A stretch of DNA of 64,000 nt, taken from assembly GCF_042651425.1 (NCBI RefSeq), contig NZ_JBHSCW010000001.1, positions 434,001 through 498,000 of the forward strand. Reading direction: 5' to 3'. Origin of the DNA: Fodinicurvata halophila. Lineage in GTDB: Bacteria > Pseudomonadota > Alphaproteobacteria > Kiloniellales > DSM-21159. Each line of letters starts with the position of its first letter. The stretch's first letter is position 1. Made by a program: the position numbers and the translations under genes. The notes below the pieces were generated by a model, which worked only from the letters and a program-made list of their open reading frames with translations, searched no databases and was not told where the DNA came from. Shown here one piece after another: positions 38,174 through 48,295 of the stretch.

Positions 38174-39205
38174 ATGAAGATCCTTCCGCTTAAGCAAGAC
38201 AAGATCTCGGCCCGGGAGCTGTTCACCCCCATCACGGCGATCGCGCTCGCCGGCCTCGCCATCGTCGTCTCTCTTGTCGCCGATTACTACTGGCTGATGA
38301 TCCTGCGGGACGCCCTCGTCTTCGGCATCTTTGCCCTGTCCCTGGATTACCTTTGGGGGCGAACGGGCCTGCTGAGCTTCGGACACGCCACCTTCTTCGG
38401 CATCGGCGCCTATGCCGTCGCCATCCTCAGCACGAATTTCGATGTGTCGAACATCACGGTGCTCGGGCTCATTGCCGGGATTGGCGCTGCCGGCCTGGTC
38501 GCGCTGCTGTTCGGGTATTTCCTGCTGTTCGCCGGGGTTCGCGGTCCCTATTTCACGATCATGACGTTGGCCCTGACGGTCATTTCTCATCATATCGTCA
38601 TTGCCTGGGTCGAGGTCACGGGCGGCGATTCGGGAATCACCGGCGTTCAGCCCTTGAGCCTGTCGCTGGGAAGCTTCGAGTTTGTCGTCACCGCCCCGCA
38701 GACGGGAGTCTACATTGCCCTGGTGCTTCTGCTGGTGTTGCTCCTCGCCCTGTGGCGGGTGGCGAACAGTCGCTACGGCCGCCTGCTGAAAGCGCTGGAG
38801 GTCAACGAGCTCAGGGCACGCACGCTCGGGTACAATACCCCCCTGCACCTCGTCGGCACCTTCATGGTATCGGCCATGATTGCCGCGCTCGCCGGCGGAC
38901 TTTATGCCTCCTTTGCCGGTTATGTCGCGCCCGACCTGATCGGCCTGCTGCTCTCCACGAAGGTGATCGTCTGGGTTGCGGTTGGCGGACGCGGCACGCT
39001 GATCGGGCCCGTGATCGGTGCCGTGCTGGTCATGCAGATCGAAAGAGAACTCAGCAGCATCAACACCAGCCTCTGGCCGCTGTTCATCGGCGCCTTCTTC
39101 ATCGCCATGGTCTTCCTGTTTCCGAACGGCCTGGCCGGTCTGGCCCAGAACCTCTCGGCAAGACTGACGAGGAAAAAGAACAAGGGAGGGGCCGAACATG
39201 CCTGA
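38174..39205 (+). CDS. livM: LivM-type ABC transporter permease
   Basis: A 343-residue membrane protein with WGRTGLLSFGHATFFGIGAYA and the late VAVGGRGTLIGPVIGAVL loop typical of LivM/UrtC. It starts six bases after livH and its stop overlaps livG by eight bases. Confidence 0.92.
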   Translation: MKILPLKQDKISARELFTPITAIALAGLAIVVSLVADYYWLMILRDALVFGIFALSLDYLWGRTGLLSFGHATFFGIGAYAVAILSTNFDVSNITVLGLIAGIGAAGLVALLFGYFLLFAGVRGPYFTIMTLALTVISHHIVIAWVEVTGGDSGITGVQPLSLSLGSFEFVVTAPQTGVYIALVLLLVLLLALWRVANSRYGRLLKALEVNELRARTLGYNTPLHLVGTFMVSAMIAALAGGLYASFAGYVAPDLIGLLLSTKVIVWVAVGGRGTLIGPVIGAVLVMQIERELSSINTSLWPLFIGAFFIAMVFLFPNGLAGLAQNLSARLTRKKNKGGAEHA

Positions 39206-39917
39206 GACGAGCAGCACGCCCCTCCTGTCGGTCGACTCCGTGAGCAAGCGCTTCGGCGGCCTGACCGCGGTCGACACCGTCAGCCTCAAGGCCTGGTCGG
39301 GACAGATGCAGTGCATCATCGGGCCCAACGGAGCCGGCAAGAGCACGCTCTTCAACATGCTGTGCGGCTCGGAGAGTCCCACGGAAGGGACGATTCTCTT
39401 TCAGGACATCGACATCACCCGGCTGCCCCTGCATCGCATCGCGCGCCTGGGGATCAGCCGCAAGTTCCAGGTGCCCAGCGTCTTCGACGAACTGACGGTC
39501 GAAGACAACCTGGACCTCGCCAGCAAGGAACACGGCGCGGCCGCGGCCAGACGGGTCGATGAGGTCCTGGAGACCGTCCAGCTGTCCGGGCAGCGCACCG
39601 TGAAAGCCAGCGAGCTGGCTCACGGCCAGAAACAGTGGCTCGAGATCGGCATCGCCCTGATGCCGGTGCCTCAACTGCTGCTGCTCGACGAGCCGACCGC
39701 CGGCATGACGCGGGACGAAACGCAGAAGACGGCGGACCTGTTGAAGGAAGTTCAGGCCGGCATCTCCACGATCGTCATCGAGCATGACATGAGTTTCGTG
39801 CGCAAGCTGAATTGCCATACGATCGTCCTGCATCAGGGAAAGCTCCTGAAGGAAGGCGCGTTCAGCGACGTGGAGCAGGACCAGACCGTCCGGGAGGTGT
39901 ACCTTGGAAAACAATAA
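39198..39917 (+). CDS. livG: LivG-type ABC transporter ATP-binding protein
   Basis: A 239-residue ATPase with Walker A GPNGAGKST, signature LAHGQKQWLEIG, Walker B LLLLDEPTAGM and H-loop VIEHDMSF. The LAHGQKQWLEI form is common in UrtD-like ATPases. Overlaps on both sides show tight coupling. Confidence 0.93.
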   Translation: MPETSSTPLLSVDSVSKRFGGLTAVDTVSLKAWSGQMQCIIGPNGAGKSTLFNMLCGSESPTEGTILFQDIDITRLPLHRIARLGISRKFQVPSVFDELTVEDNLDLASKEHGAAAARRVDEVLETVQLSGQRTVKASELAHGQKQWLEIGIALMPVPQLLLLDEPTAGMTRDETQKTADLLKEVQAGISTIVIEHDMSFVRKLNCHTIVLHQGKLLKEGAFSDVEQDQTVREVYLGKQ

Positions 39918-40620
39918 TCCGGTCCTGGAACTCGACAACGTGAAGTCCGGATACCAGAACATCCCGGTCATCAACGGGGTCAGCCTCGCCCTGCCCCCGA
40001 AGGACGTCCTGTTTCTCTTCGGACGCAACGGCGTCGGCAAGACCACACTGCTGAAAACGATCTGCGGGCTGCTCAAGACCCGCTCGGGACAGATCAAGCT
40101 GAACCAGGAAGACTGCACCAACTGGCCCACCCACAAGCGGGCGCGCCACGGAATTGCCTATGTTCCGCAAGGACGTGGTATCTTTCCCAAGCATACGGTC
40201 AGGCAGAACCTGGTCGCCGGCCTGCGTGCCTGTCCGGACAGGAACGCGGATATCCCGGAACAGGTATTCGAGTACTTCCCGATCCTGAAAGAGCGGATCA
40301 ATCAGGCGGGAGGAACATTGTCAGGTGGCCAGCAGCAGATGCTGGCCATCGCCAGGGCCCTCTGCGGACGACCGAATATCCTGCTGCTGGACGAACCTAC
40401 CGAGGGCATACAGCCCAGCATCGTCCAGACTCTTCAGGAGATCGTCAGAACGATCGTGGAGGAGCACCATGTCAGCGTCCTGCTCGTCGAGCAGAATTTC
40501 GAGTTCGGCATCGAACTCGCAACTCACTGCATGGTTATGGACAAGGGTGAAATCGTCAAGGAAGGAGACGCATCCGAATTCAGAAACGAAGAAGTCCTAG
40601 AAGAAATATTGGCACTATAA
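39904..40620 (+). CDS. livF: LivF-type ABC transporter ATP-binding protein
   Basis: A 238-residue ATPase with Walker A GRNGVGKTT, LSGGQQQMLAIARAL and LLLDEPTEGIQPSIV, the last being typical of UrtE/LivF. The start is a TTG at 39904 inside the livG 3' end (14-base overlap). It completes the importer with livHMG and the binding protein at 40677. Confidence 0.93.
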   Translation: MENNNPVLELDNVKSGYQNIPVINGVSLALPPKDVLFLFGRNGVGKTTLLKTICGLLKTRSGQIKLNQEDCTNWPTHKRARHGIAYVPQGRGIFPKHTVRQNLVAGLRACPDRNADIPEQVFEYFPILKERINQAGGTLSGGQQQMLAIARALCGRPNILLLDEPTEGIQPSIVQTLQEIVRTIVEEHHVSVLLVEQNFEFGIELATHCMVMDKGEIVKEGDASEFRNEEVLEEILAL

Positions 40621-40676
40621 TCTTTCGCAGACTTTGAAATGAACCAGGAAGGCTGAGAAAAAGGGAGAACAAAGTT

Positions 40677-41861
40677 ATGGCTAGCAGGAATATTTCCAGA
40701 AGAACGACCTTGAAGGGCATGGCCGCCACAGGGGCCGCAGCGACGACATCCTTCGGCTTCCCTGCCATCCTCAAGGCATCGGATACCGTCCACATCGGCT
40801 TTCTGACCGCCCTCAGCGGCCTGGAGACCATTCTGGGCGAGATCCAGCAGAACTGTTTCGAACTGGCGGTCGAGGAAATCAACAACAACGGCGGTGCCGG
40901 CGGTCGCGAAGTGGTCTTTACGGTCGAGGACGACCAGACCCAGACGCAGGCAACCATCGACAAGGCACGTCAGCTCATATTCAGGGATGATGTCGATGTC
41001 ATCATCGGCCTGATCGCCAGCCTGGAGCACGAGGCCGCGCGTACGGTCACGAGCCCCGCCCAGAAGCTTCTGATCTACACCACCTACTACGAGGGCGAGG
41101 TCTGCGACCCCTACTACGTCGCCACCGGTCAGGTCCCCAACCAGCAGATCGACCCGATGGTCCCCTGGCTGGTCGAGAATGTGGGCAAGCGCTGCTACAT
41201 CGTCGGCTCCGACTATGTCTGGCCCCGCACCAGCGCAAAATACATCCAGGAGGCCTTCGAGCGTGCTGGTGGAGAGATCATCGATACGGAATTCTTCCCC
41301 TTCGGCATTCAGGACCTGGGGCCCGTCTTCGAGCGCATCAACGAGACCCAGCCGGACATGGTCTGGAGCATGCTCGCCGGCGCGGATGGCGGCACCATGC
41401 TGAACCAGTACAACAGCTTCGAGATGGAACCGCAGCTTGTCGGACAGGGCTTCGACGATGTCTATGCCAAGAGCTATCCCGAGCTGATCAAGGGCGTGAT
41501 TGCCAACCAGAGCTATTTCATGAGCCTGGACACCCCTGCGAATAAGGAGTTCCTGAAGAAGTACAGGCAGAAATACGGCGACGACATTCCGGTGAACGGG
41601 ATCGGTGAATCCACCTATGCCGCCACCTGGCTGTACGCCAAGGCCGTCGCCAAGGCGGATTCCACCGAGACGGACAAGGTGCTTGCGGCCCTGCCGGAAG
41701 TCGAGTTCGAGGCCCCTCAGGGCCACGTCAACATTTCCGCCAAGAACAACCACATGCGTTGCAACAGCATCCTGGCGCGTGCTGGCGACAACGGCAGCTT
41801 CGACATCATCGAGGACTTCGGGCAGATCGACCCCGAGATCCCGGGATGCGACCTGACCTGA
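40677..41861 (+). CDS. Tat-exported amide/urea-type ABC binding protein (UrtA/AmiC-like)
   Basis: A 394-residue binding protein with a twin-arginine signal (SRRTTLKGMAATGAAATT) and a mature part of the UrtA/AmiC type: TVHIGFLTALSGLETILGE, EDDQTQTQATIDKARQLI and YYEGEVCDPYYVATGQVPNQQ. Tat export implies folding in the cytoplasm. The nearby amidase and UrtDE-like ATPases suggest a short-chain amide or urea derivative as ligand. A GGGAG site precedes the ATG and a strong terminator follows the stop. Confidence 0.88.
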   Translation: MASRNISRRTTLKGMAATGAAATTSFGFPAILKASDTVHIGFLTALSGLETILGEIQQNCFELAVEEINNNGGAGGREVVFTVEDDQTQTQATIDKARQLIFRDDVDVIIGLIASLEHEAARTVTSPAQKLLIYTTYYEGEVCDPYYVATGQVPNQQIDPMVPWLVENVGKRCYIVGSDYVWPRTSAKYIQEAFERAGGEIIDTEFFPFGIQDLGPVFERINETQPDMVWSMLAGADGGTMLNQYNSFEMEPQLVGQGFDDVYAKSYPELIKGVIANQSYFMSLDTPANKEFLKKYRQKYGDDIPVNGIGESTYAATWLYAKAVAKADSTETDKVLAALPEVEFEAPQGHVNISAKNNHMRCNSILARAGDNGSFDIIEDFGQIDPEIPGCDLT

Positions 41862-41869
41862 TCTGGCAG

Positions 41870-41897
41870 GAGGGGCATGGCGTTCGCCATGCCCCTC
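41870..41897 (+). terminator. Intrinsic terminator/attenuator between binding protein and amidase
   Basis: GAGGGGCATGGC pairs with GCCATGCCCCTC around GTTC and is followed by a TTTCTTC run. It lies in the 67 bases between the binding-protein stop and the amidase start and probably limits amidase expression. Confidence 0.8.
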
Positions 41898-41928
41898 TTT
41901 CTTCATGTGTCTCTCGGCGGGGGCGAGC

Positions 41929-43251
41929 ATGTACGATACGGCGCATCTCTATCTGGACGATTTCAGAACCGGGCAGATCACCTCGACGGAATTCGTCTCC
42001 CGGTGCCTGGAAACGATCTCCAAGCGGAATCCCTCCCTGCACGCCCTGAGCGATGTCCTGGAGGACAGGGCACTTGCCCAGGCCGAGGACATCGACCGCA
42101 GGAAACGTGAAGGCGGGAAGACAGGCCGCCTGGCCGGCCTGCCCGTCATCATCAAGGACCTGGTCGACGTCGAAGGCGCCCACTGCAAGGCCGGCCTGGA
42201 GTTCCTCAAGGATTACGTCGCCCGGCAGGATGCGGAACTGGTCAAGCGGCTGCGCGCCGCGGATGCCGTCATCCTGGCCATGGGCGAGACCGACAGCGGC
42301 GCGTTCCTGGTCCGCACCCCGCAGACGACCCACCCCAATGCGCCCGAGCACGTCGTGGGGGGATCCAGCGGGGGGTCAGCGGCGGCGGTCGCGGCCGGCT
42401 TCGGCCTGGCCGGCATCGGCACGGACACCGGCGGCAGCATCCGGATTCCGGCGGCCTGCTGCTCGATCGCCGGCTTCAAGCCGACCTATGGCCGGGTGCC
42501 GCTGGAGGGTGTCAGGCCCCTGGCCTGGTCGCTGGATCACGCGGGCCCACTGGTGAATTCGGCCGCCGACATAGCACCGATCCAGGCGGTCCTGGATCCG
42601 CAGTTCGACAGCACGGGGGGCCCCACTCGCGGACAATTCGTCCTGGGGCATGACCCGAACTATTACGCGGATGCCGTGCCCGAGGTCAGGCAGGCTTTTG
42701 ACCACGCCCTGAAACTGGCGGAGAGCCTGGGTCACGAGGTGCGGGAAGTCTCGCTGCCCAGCCCGGACAGCGTCCTGGCATTCCACATGATCAACCTGAC
42801 GGCGGAAGCCGGCGCCTATCATTTCGAGCACTTTCCGGACCAATGGGACAACTACCCCGAGGGAGTCCGGCAGGCGCTGGACATCGCGAAACGGGAACCC
42901 GCCTATCGCTATGTCCAGGCCGAACGCGCGCGACAGGGCGCAAGACAGCAGGTCTCACGGGCATTCAAGCAGGTCGATTTCCTGCTGGCCCCCACCCTGC
43001 CCGTCCTGCCGCCCAGGAAATCGGACGAGACGGTCGAAACGGCAAAGGGCTCCATTCCCGTCCTGCAGGCCCACATCAGCTATACCTGCCTGTTCGACCA
43101 GACGGGGCATCCGGCCGTCTCCCTGCCGATCCACCGGAACGACCAGGGACTGGGCGCAAGCGTCCAGATCGTCGCTCCGCTCGATGAGGACAAGGCCGCC
43201 GTGGATCTCGCCGTCGCCCTGGAAGAAGCCAGGGGCCCACTGCAGGGCTAA
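41929..43251 (+). CDS. Amidase (amidase-signature family)
   Basis: A 440-residue amidase with the Ser-cisSer-Lys triad motifs: lysine in VIIKD (about residue 80), first serine region GGSSGGSAAAVAAG, and nucleophile loop GTDTGGSIRIPAA. No signal peptide, so it is cytoplasmic. The ATG at 41929 is selected because the domain starts shortly after it. It probably hydrolyses the amide imported by the transporter encoded just upstream. Parts of its 3' end occur as a decayed copy at 44204-44344. Confidence 0.92.
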   Translation: MYDTAHLYLDDFRTGQITSTEFVSRCLETISKRNPSLHALSDVLEDRALAQAEDIDRRKREGGKTGRLAGLPVIIKDLVDVEGAHCKAGLEFLKDYVARQDAELVKRLRAADAVILAMGETDSGAFLVRTPQTTHPNAPEHVVGGSSGGSAAAVAAGFGLAGIGTDTGGSIRIPAACCSIAGFKPTYGRVPLEGVRPLAWSLDHAGPLVNSAADIAPIQAVLDPQFDSTGGPTRGQFVLGHDPNYYADAVPEVRQAFDHALKLAESLGHEVREVSLPSPDSVLAFHMINLTAEAGAYHFEHFPDQWDNYPEGVRQALDIAKREPAYRYVQAERARQGARQQVSRAFKQVDFLLAPTLPVLPPRKSDETVETAKGSIPVLQAHISYTCLFDQTGHPAVSLPIHRNDQGLGASVQIVAPLDEDKAAVDLAVALEEARGPLQG

Positions 43252-43340
43252 GCCTCACGCCTCCTCGGTCTTGCGCTTGGACAGGCAATAAACGATGCCG
43301 CTCTTGCCCGGATGCGCCATCAACAGGCCCTGCAGCTGCT
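43252..43340 (-). pseudogene. recQ remnant (internally deleted duplicate)
   Basis: Bases 43253-43264 match the last codons and stop of the intact recQ (44346-44357), and 43261-43339 match an internal segment of recQ (about 45428-45505) with only a few differences. About 1.07 kb of recQ is missing at the join, and everything farther upstream is replaced by the isochorismatase promoter. The remnant cannot encode a helicase. Confidence 0.85.
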
Positions 43341-43344
43341 TCAA

Positions 43345-43368
43345 CCAACCAGTTGGATATAATTGACA
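43345..43368 (+). promoter_or_regulatory. TetR-type operator with -35 element before the isochorismatase gene
   Basis: CCAAC-CA-GTTGG (43345-43356) is a palindrome matching the site before tetR. A consensus TTGACA -35 box follows at 43363-43368, with a weak -10 (CATTCT) 17 bases later. The arrangement TCAACCAAC...TGGATA...TTGACA is repeated at 48200-48221. Confidence 0.6.
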
Positions 43369-43453
43369 TATTGCCGCTCGCCCCACATTCTAACGTCCTC
43401 ATCTTCGGGGACTCACTTGTCGGGCACGCCGATTCCCGGATCAGGAGGCTGTA

Positions 43454-44101
43454 TTGGACTCTGCGGAGACACTCGTTGCCAATGAGATTCCCCATAGCCA
43501 ACGGCTGATCAATCCAGCGCTGCTCGTCATCGACATGCAGAACGATTTTGTGCGTGAAGGTGCGCCGTTGGAAGTCCCCGACGCCCGCGCGACCGTGCAA
43601 CCTATCAATCGTCTGATCGGCAAGTTTCGCGAGCGCGGACATCCGATCGTTTTCACCCGTTTCTTGGCCAGGCAAGCGCCTGACCTACTGTGGCTTTGGT
43701 CGCCGCAATGCCGTCCGGAGACGAAGTGCTGCTGGAAAGACCACATCCGCAGTTATCCGGACGCGCCGCATCCACTGCAATGTGCGCAAGTGATCGATGA
43801 ACTGGCCCCCGGCGCTGGCGACGTCGTTATCGACAAATACGGCTATGGCGCCTTTCACGATACGGACCTTGATAAGCGTCTGCGGGCCCTTGACGTCAAG
43901 TCAATCCTGGTCACGGGCACTGTCACCCAGATCTGCATTGAGGAAAGCGCGCGTGAAGCATTCCACTTTGGGTATCGCACGACGATTGTCTCGGACGCTG
44001 TTTCCTCATTCGCCCCGGACCTTCACGCTGCGACACTCAAGAACTTCGCCATGAAGTTCGGGTGGACCACTGACACGGACACCCTGCTCCAATGGCTGTA
44101 G
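43454..44101 (+). CDS. Isochorismatase-family cysteine hydrolase
   Basis: A 215-residue hydrolase with the Asp-Lys-Cys triad: Asp in LLVIDMQNDF, Lys in VIDKYGYGAF and Cys in GTVTQICIEESAREA. The start is a TTG at 43454 with AGGAGG five bases upstream. The family includes N-carbamoylsarcosine amidase, nicotinamidase and ureidoacrylate hydrolase, so C-N cleavage of a small amide is likely. Its GC content is visibly lower than that of recQ and the tetR region. It is framed by remnants of duplicated neighbours and has its own operator-like promoter. Confidence 0.88.
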   Translation: MDSAETLVANEIPHSQRLINPALLVIDMQNDFVREGAPLEVPDARATVQPINRLIGKFRERGHPIVFTRFLARQAPDLLWLWSPQCRPETKCCWKDHIRSYPDAPHPLQCAQVIDELAPGAGDVVIDKYGYGAFHDTDLDKRLRALDVKSILVTGTVTQICIEESAREAFHFGYRTTIVSDAVSSFAPDLHAATLKNFAMKFGWTTDTDTLLQWL

Positions 44102-44103
44102 CA

Positions 44104-44200
44104 AGGACCCTGGCTGGGCCAGTCAGTCTGCGCAATGAAGACGCCTCCGTGCGTCTCGGACGCTGTTCCTGGGAATGCGCTGCACGAGCTGAGATGGGGA
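44104..44200 (+). pseudogene. Remnant of a gntR 3' end
   Basis: The stretch matches the end of the GntR gene at about 37194-37288, including the GCACGAGCTGAGATGGG sequence just after its stop codon, with scattered substitutions and small indels. It has no intact reading frame. It continues directly into an amidase remnant, so the whole transporter segment between them has been deleted from this copy. Confidence 0.8.
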
Positions 44201-44203
44201 TAA

Positions 44204-44344
44204 GCGGACGCGGCGCCCGAGGTCAGGCAGGCTTTTGACCACACGCTGAAACTGATGGAGAGCCTGGGCCACGAGCTGTGGGAAGTCTCGCTGCCCAGCC
44301 CGGACAGCGTCCTGGAAGAGGCCAGGGGGCCGCTGCAGGACTAG
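44204..44344 (+). pseudogene. Remnant of the amidase 3' part
   Basis: The first part (to about 44315) matches amidase bases from about 42669 to 42777, and the rest matches the last 33 bases of the amidase gene. The join uses a shared CCTGG and removes about 440 bases in frame, ending in TAG. A TAA lies directly upstream in the same frame and no start codon is available, so it is not expressed as a protein. Confidence 0.85.
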
Positions 44345-44347
44345 GCC

Positions 44348-46183
<1,836 letters not shown>

Positions 46184-46274
46184 GTGGGAACCCTGTCTGC
46201 ATAACAGCTTTGGCGCGATTCTGCAGGGCGCAATTTTCCCTGTCCGAGGATTTGCAATCCAATAGGTCAAACGC

Positions 46275-46309
46275 AAACCGCCCGCCGGAACATCCCCGGC
46301 GGGCGGTTT
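46275..46309 (-). terminator. Intrinsic terminator after the NMT1-type binding-protein gene
   Basis: A perfect 14-base-pair stem (46275-46288 with 46296-46309) with a seven-base loop starts with AAA and ends with TTT, and further T residues follow in either direction. It separates the binding-protein gene from recQ on the minus strand. Confidence 0.85.
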
Positions 46310-46353
46310 ATTCTTGGCGATCCTGCCTCAGGCGAGGACGCGCGTAATGCCCC

Positions 46354-47340
46354 TCACTCCTCGGTCATGGTGATGGATTCGTCCAGGTGCTCGTTGGTGT
46401 AGACCGTGGTCACGTCGAAGGGCTCGTCGATGTCGAAGTATTCCTCGACCATCTCGTAGTCGTCCTGCATGCGCTCGGGATTGAAGGCGCCCAGGGCGAC
46501 CGACGTGGTGGTGGGATCGCGCATCAGCTCCTTGATGCGGCCCCACTGGTCGCGCTGGTTGTCGCGGTCCAGGCCCGAGACGTCCTCCACCAAGGCGTCC
46601 AGGCAGGGGTCAAAGTCGTCGACGCAGGCCTTGAAGGCGCGCTGGGTGATCTCGGTGAACTTTTCGACGACCTCGGGGTTCTCCTCCATGTATTCGCCGT
46701 TGAAGATCACCGAGTTGCCGTAGGGGTTGATGCCGATGTCGCGCCAGGCGACGAAGCCCAGGTCGTCGCCGAACTCGCGCACCTTCAGGTCGTGCTCGTT
46801 GTAGAAGTCGCTGGTGATGTCGATGGCCCCGCTCTTCAGCGAGGTGATCTTGGCCTGCGGGCTGACGTTCACGAAGTCGACGGAGTCCGGGTCGATGCCC
46901 ACGGTCTCGGCGAACAGCGGCCACATGACCCGCGAAGCGTCGGCCGGCGGGTTGCCGATCTTGTGCCCGGGGAAGTCCTCGGGCCCCTCGATGCCGCTGC
47001 TCTTGAGCCAGTAGAAGCCCTGGGGCGAGTTGGCATAGACCACCATCACCGCGACGATGTCGGCGCCCTTGCTCTTCGCCACCAGCGAGGTGGCCATGTC
47101 GGCCACGCCCACTTCCGAGCGGCCGGCACCCACGCGCTGGGCCGAGGCGGACGAGCCCTGGCCGGCGTCGATGCTGACGTTCAGCCCGGCGTCCTCGTAC
47201 CAGCCCTGCTGCTGGGCATAGAAATAGGGCGAATGATCGGCGGTGGGCACCCAGTTCAGGATCATGTCCAGGTCTTCCGCCACGGCCGTGCCGGGCAGGA
47301 CCATCGCTGCCGCGGCAGCCAGTTTTGCTAATGTTTTCAA
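46354..47340 (-). CDS. NMT1/THI5-type ABC transporter periplasmic binding protein
   Basis: A 328-residue binding protein of the NMT1/ThiY-like family: DMILNWVPTADHSPYFYAQQQGWYEDAGLNV is the classic opening, followed by GVADMATSLVAKSKGADIVAV. A TTG start at 47340 fits, with GGGAG six bases upstream and a signal peptide ending in AVAE near residue 22; the longer ATG reading has no signal sequence. The mature protein is very acidic. It is divergent from tetR, with the TetR operator between them. Family members bind pyrimidine precursors, riboflavin or taurine-like compounds; the ligand is open. Confidence 0.87.
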   Translation of the reverse strand: MKTLAKLAAAAAMVLPGTAVAEDLDMILNWVPTADHSPYFYAQQQGWYEDAGLNVSIDAGQGSSASAQRVGAGRSEVGVADMATSLVAKSKGADIVAVMVVYANSPQGFYWLKSSGIEGPEDFPGHKIGNPPADASRVMWPLFAETVGIDPDSVDFVNVSPQAKITSLKSGAIDITSDFYNEHDLKVREFGDDLGFVAWRDIGINPYGNSVIFNGEYMEENPEVVEKFTEITQRAFKACVDDFDPCLDALVEDVSGLDRDNQRDQWGRIKELMRDPTTTSVALGAFNPERMQDDYEMVEEYFDIDEPFDVTTVYTNEHLDESITMTEE

Positions 47341-47480
47341 CGAAGTCTCCCTTCCTTGTTTGTCGCGGCCGAACCTCTTGGCGTGCAGCCGCGCCAAGCC
47401 CGCCCGGGCAAAGCGACAGGGCCGGGCTTGGAGATAAGCCGAAAAAACGTTACCCATTTCACTTCATCGGATCAATAATT

Positions 47481-47496
47481 AACCAACTGGTTGGTT
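47481..47496. promoter_or_regulatory. TetR operator in the tetR/binding-protein intergenic region
   Basis: AACCAAC and GTTGGTT are perfect inverted arms around TG, ending 11 bases before the tetR ATG. A further GTTGG half-site lies at 47501-47505. Related sites occur at 43345 and 48205, so this is the probable recognition sequence of the adjacent TetR protein. Confidence 0.7.
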
Positions 47497-47507
47497 TTAA
47501 GTTGGAC

Positions 47508-48215
47508 ATGACAGACATGCGATCTCCCCGGCGCAAGGCGCCCCCCTCGCAAGACCAGGCGTCGCCGGACAAGGCGCCCCCGCGCCGCCGCAATCCGGTG
47601 GAGACGCGCCGCGCCCTGCTGGACGCCTCCATCGCCGAGTTCGCCGAGAACGGCCTGGCCGGCGCGCGCGTCGACGCCATCGCCAGGCGCGCCGGGGTGA
47701 ACAAGCAGCTCGTCTATCACTACTACGGCAGCAAGGACGAGCTCTTCACCGCCTCGCTGGAGGAGGTCTACCGCCACATCCGCACCCAGGAGCGCGAGCT
47801 GGAGCTGCACGCGCTGGAGCCGGTGGCGGCTATGGAGCGCTTGGTCGGCTTCTCCTTCGACTACCTGGCCGAGCACCCGGAGTTCATCACCCTGCTGAAC
47901 GACGAGAATCGCATGCGCAGCGCGCACCTGAAGGACTCGCGCGAGCTCGTGGACATGCACTCGCCGCTGGTCGAGGTGATCGCCACCATCCTGGAGCGCG
48001 GCGTGCAGCAGGGCGTCTTCAACGAGCGCTTCGGGCCGGTGAACCTCTATATCTCCATCGCCAGCCTGTCCTATTTCTTCTTCTCCAACAACTCCACGCT
48101 CTCGGCCATCTTCAATCGCGACATGTCCACCCCGGCCGAGGTCGCGCGCCGGCGCCAGCACGTCATCGACCTGGTGCTGCACGCACTCTGCAGCAATTAT
48201 CAACCAACTGGATAG
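47508..48215 (+). CDS. TetR-family transcriptional regulator
   Basis: A 235-residue regulator. After a basic, proline-rich N-terminal tail of about 30 residues, the TetR helix-turn-helix (about 33-78) reads RRALLDASIAEFAENG...VDAIARRAGVNKQLVYHYYGSKDELF. The rest is the helical ligand domain. It resembles RutR-like regulators in having a long basic tail and the LVYHYYGSK motif. The start at 47508 follows its operator directly. Targets are inferred from shared operators: itself, the divergent binding protein, the downstream permease operon and the isochorismatase gene. Confidence 0.88.
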   Translation: MTDMRSPRRKAPPSQDQASPDKAPPRRRNPVETRRALLDASIAEFAENGLAGARVDAIARRAGVNKQLVYHYYGSKDELFTASLEEVYRHIRTQERELELHALEPVAAMERLVGFSFDYLAEHPEFITLLNDENRMRSAHLKDSRELVDMHSPLVEVIATILERGVQQGVFNERFGPVNLYISIASLSYFFFSNNSTLSAIFNRDMSTPAEVARRRQHVIDLVLHALCSNYQPTG

Positions 48216-48221
48216 TTGACA
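48201..48221 (+). promoter_or_regulatory. TetR-type operator and -35 box before the permease operon
   Basis: CAACT-GGAT-AGTTG (48205-48218) overlaps a consensus TTGACA (48216-48221). A TAGGCT-like -10 lies 18 bases later. The layout, including the preceding TCAACCAAC, mirrors the isochorismatase promoter. It overlaps the tetR stop codon. Confidence 0.55.
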
Positions 48222-48295
48222 GCGCTGGACGCGATCTCCTAGGCTTCCCTCATCCTCTCAGCTTGCAGACAGTGGTGACGATGCAGGAAACCCAA

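Noticed and set aside
44204..44344. Short in-frame amidase-like peptide
   Set aside because: A stop codon lies directly upstream in frame and there is no start codon or ribosome site; it is a deletion remnant.
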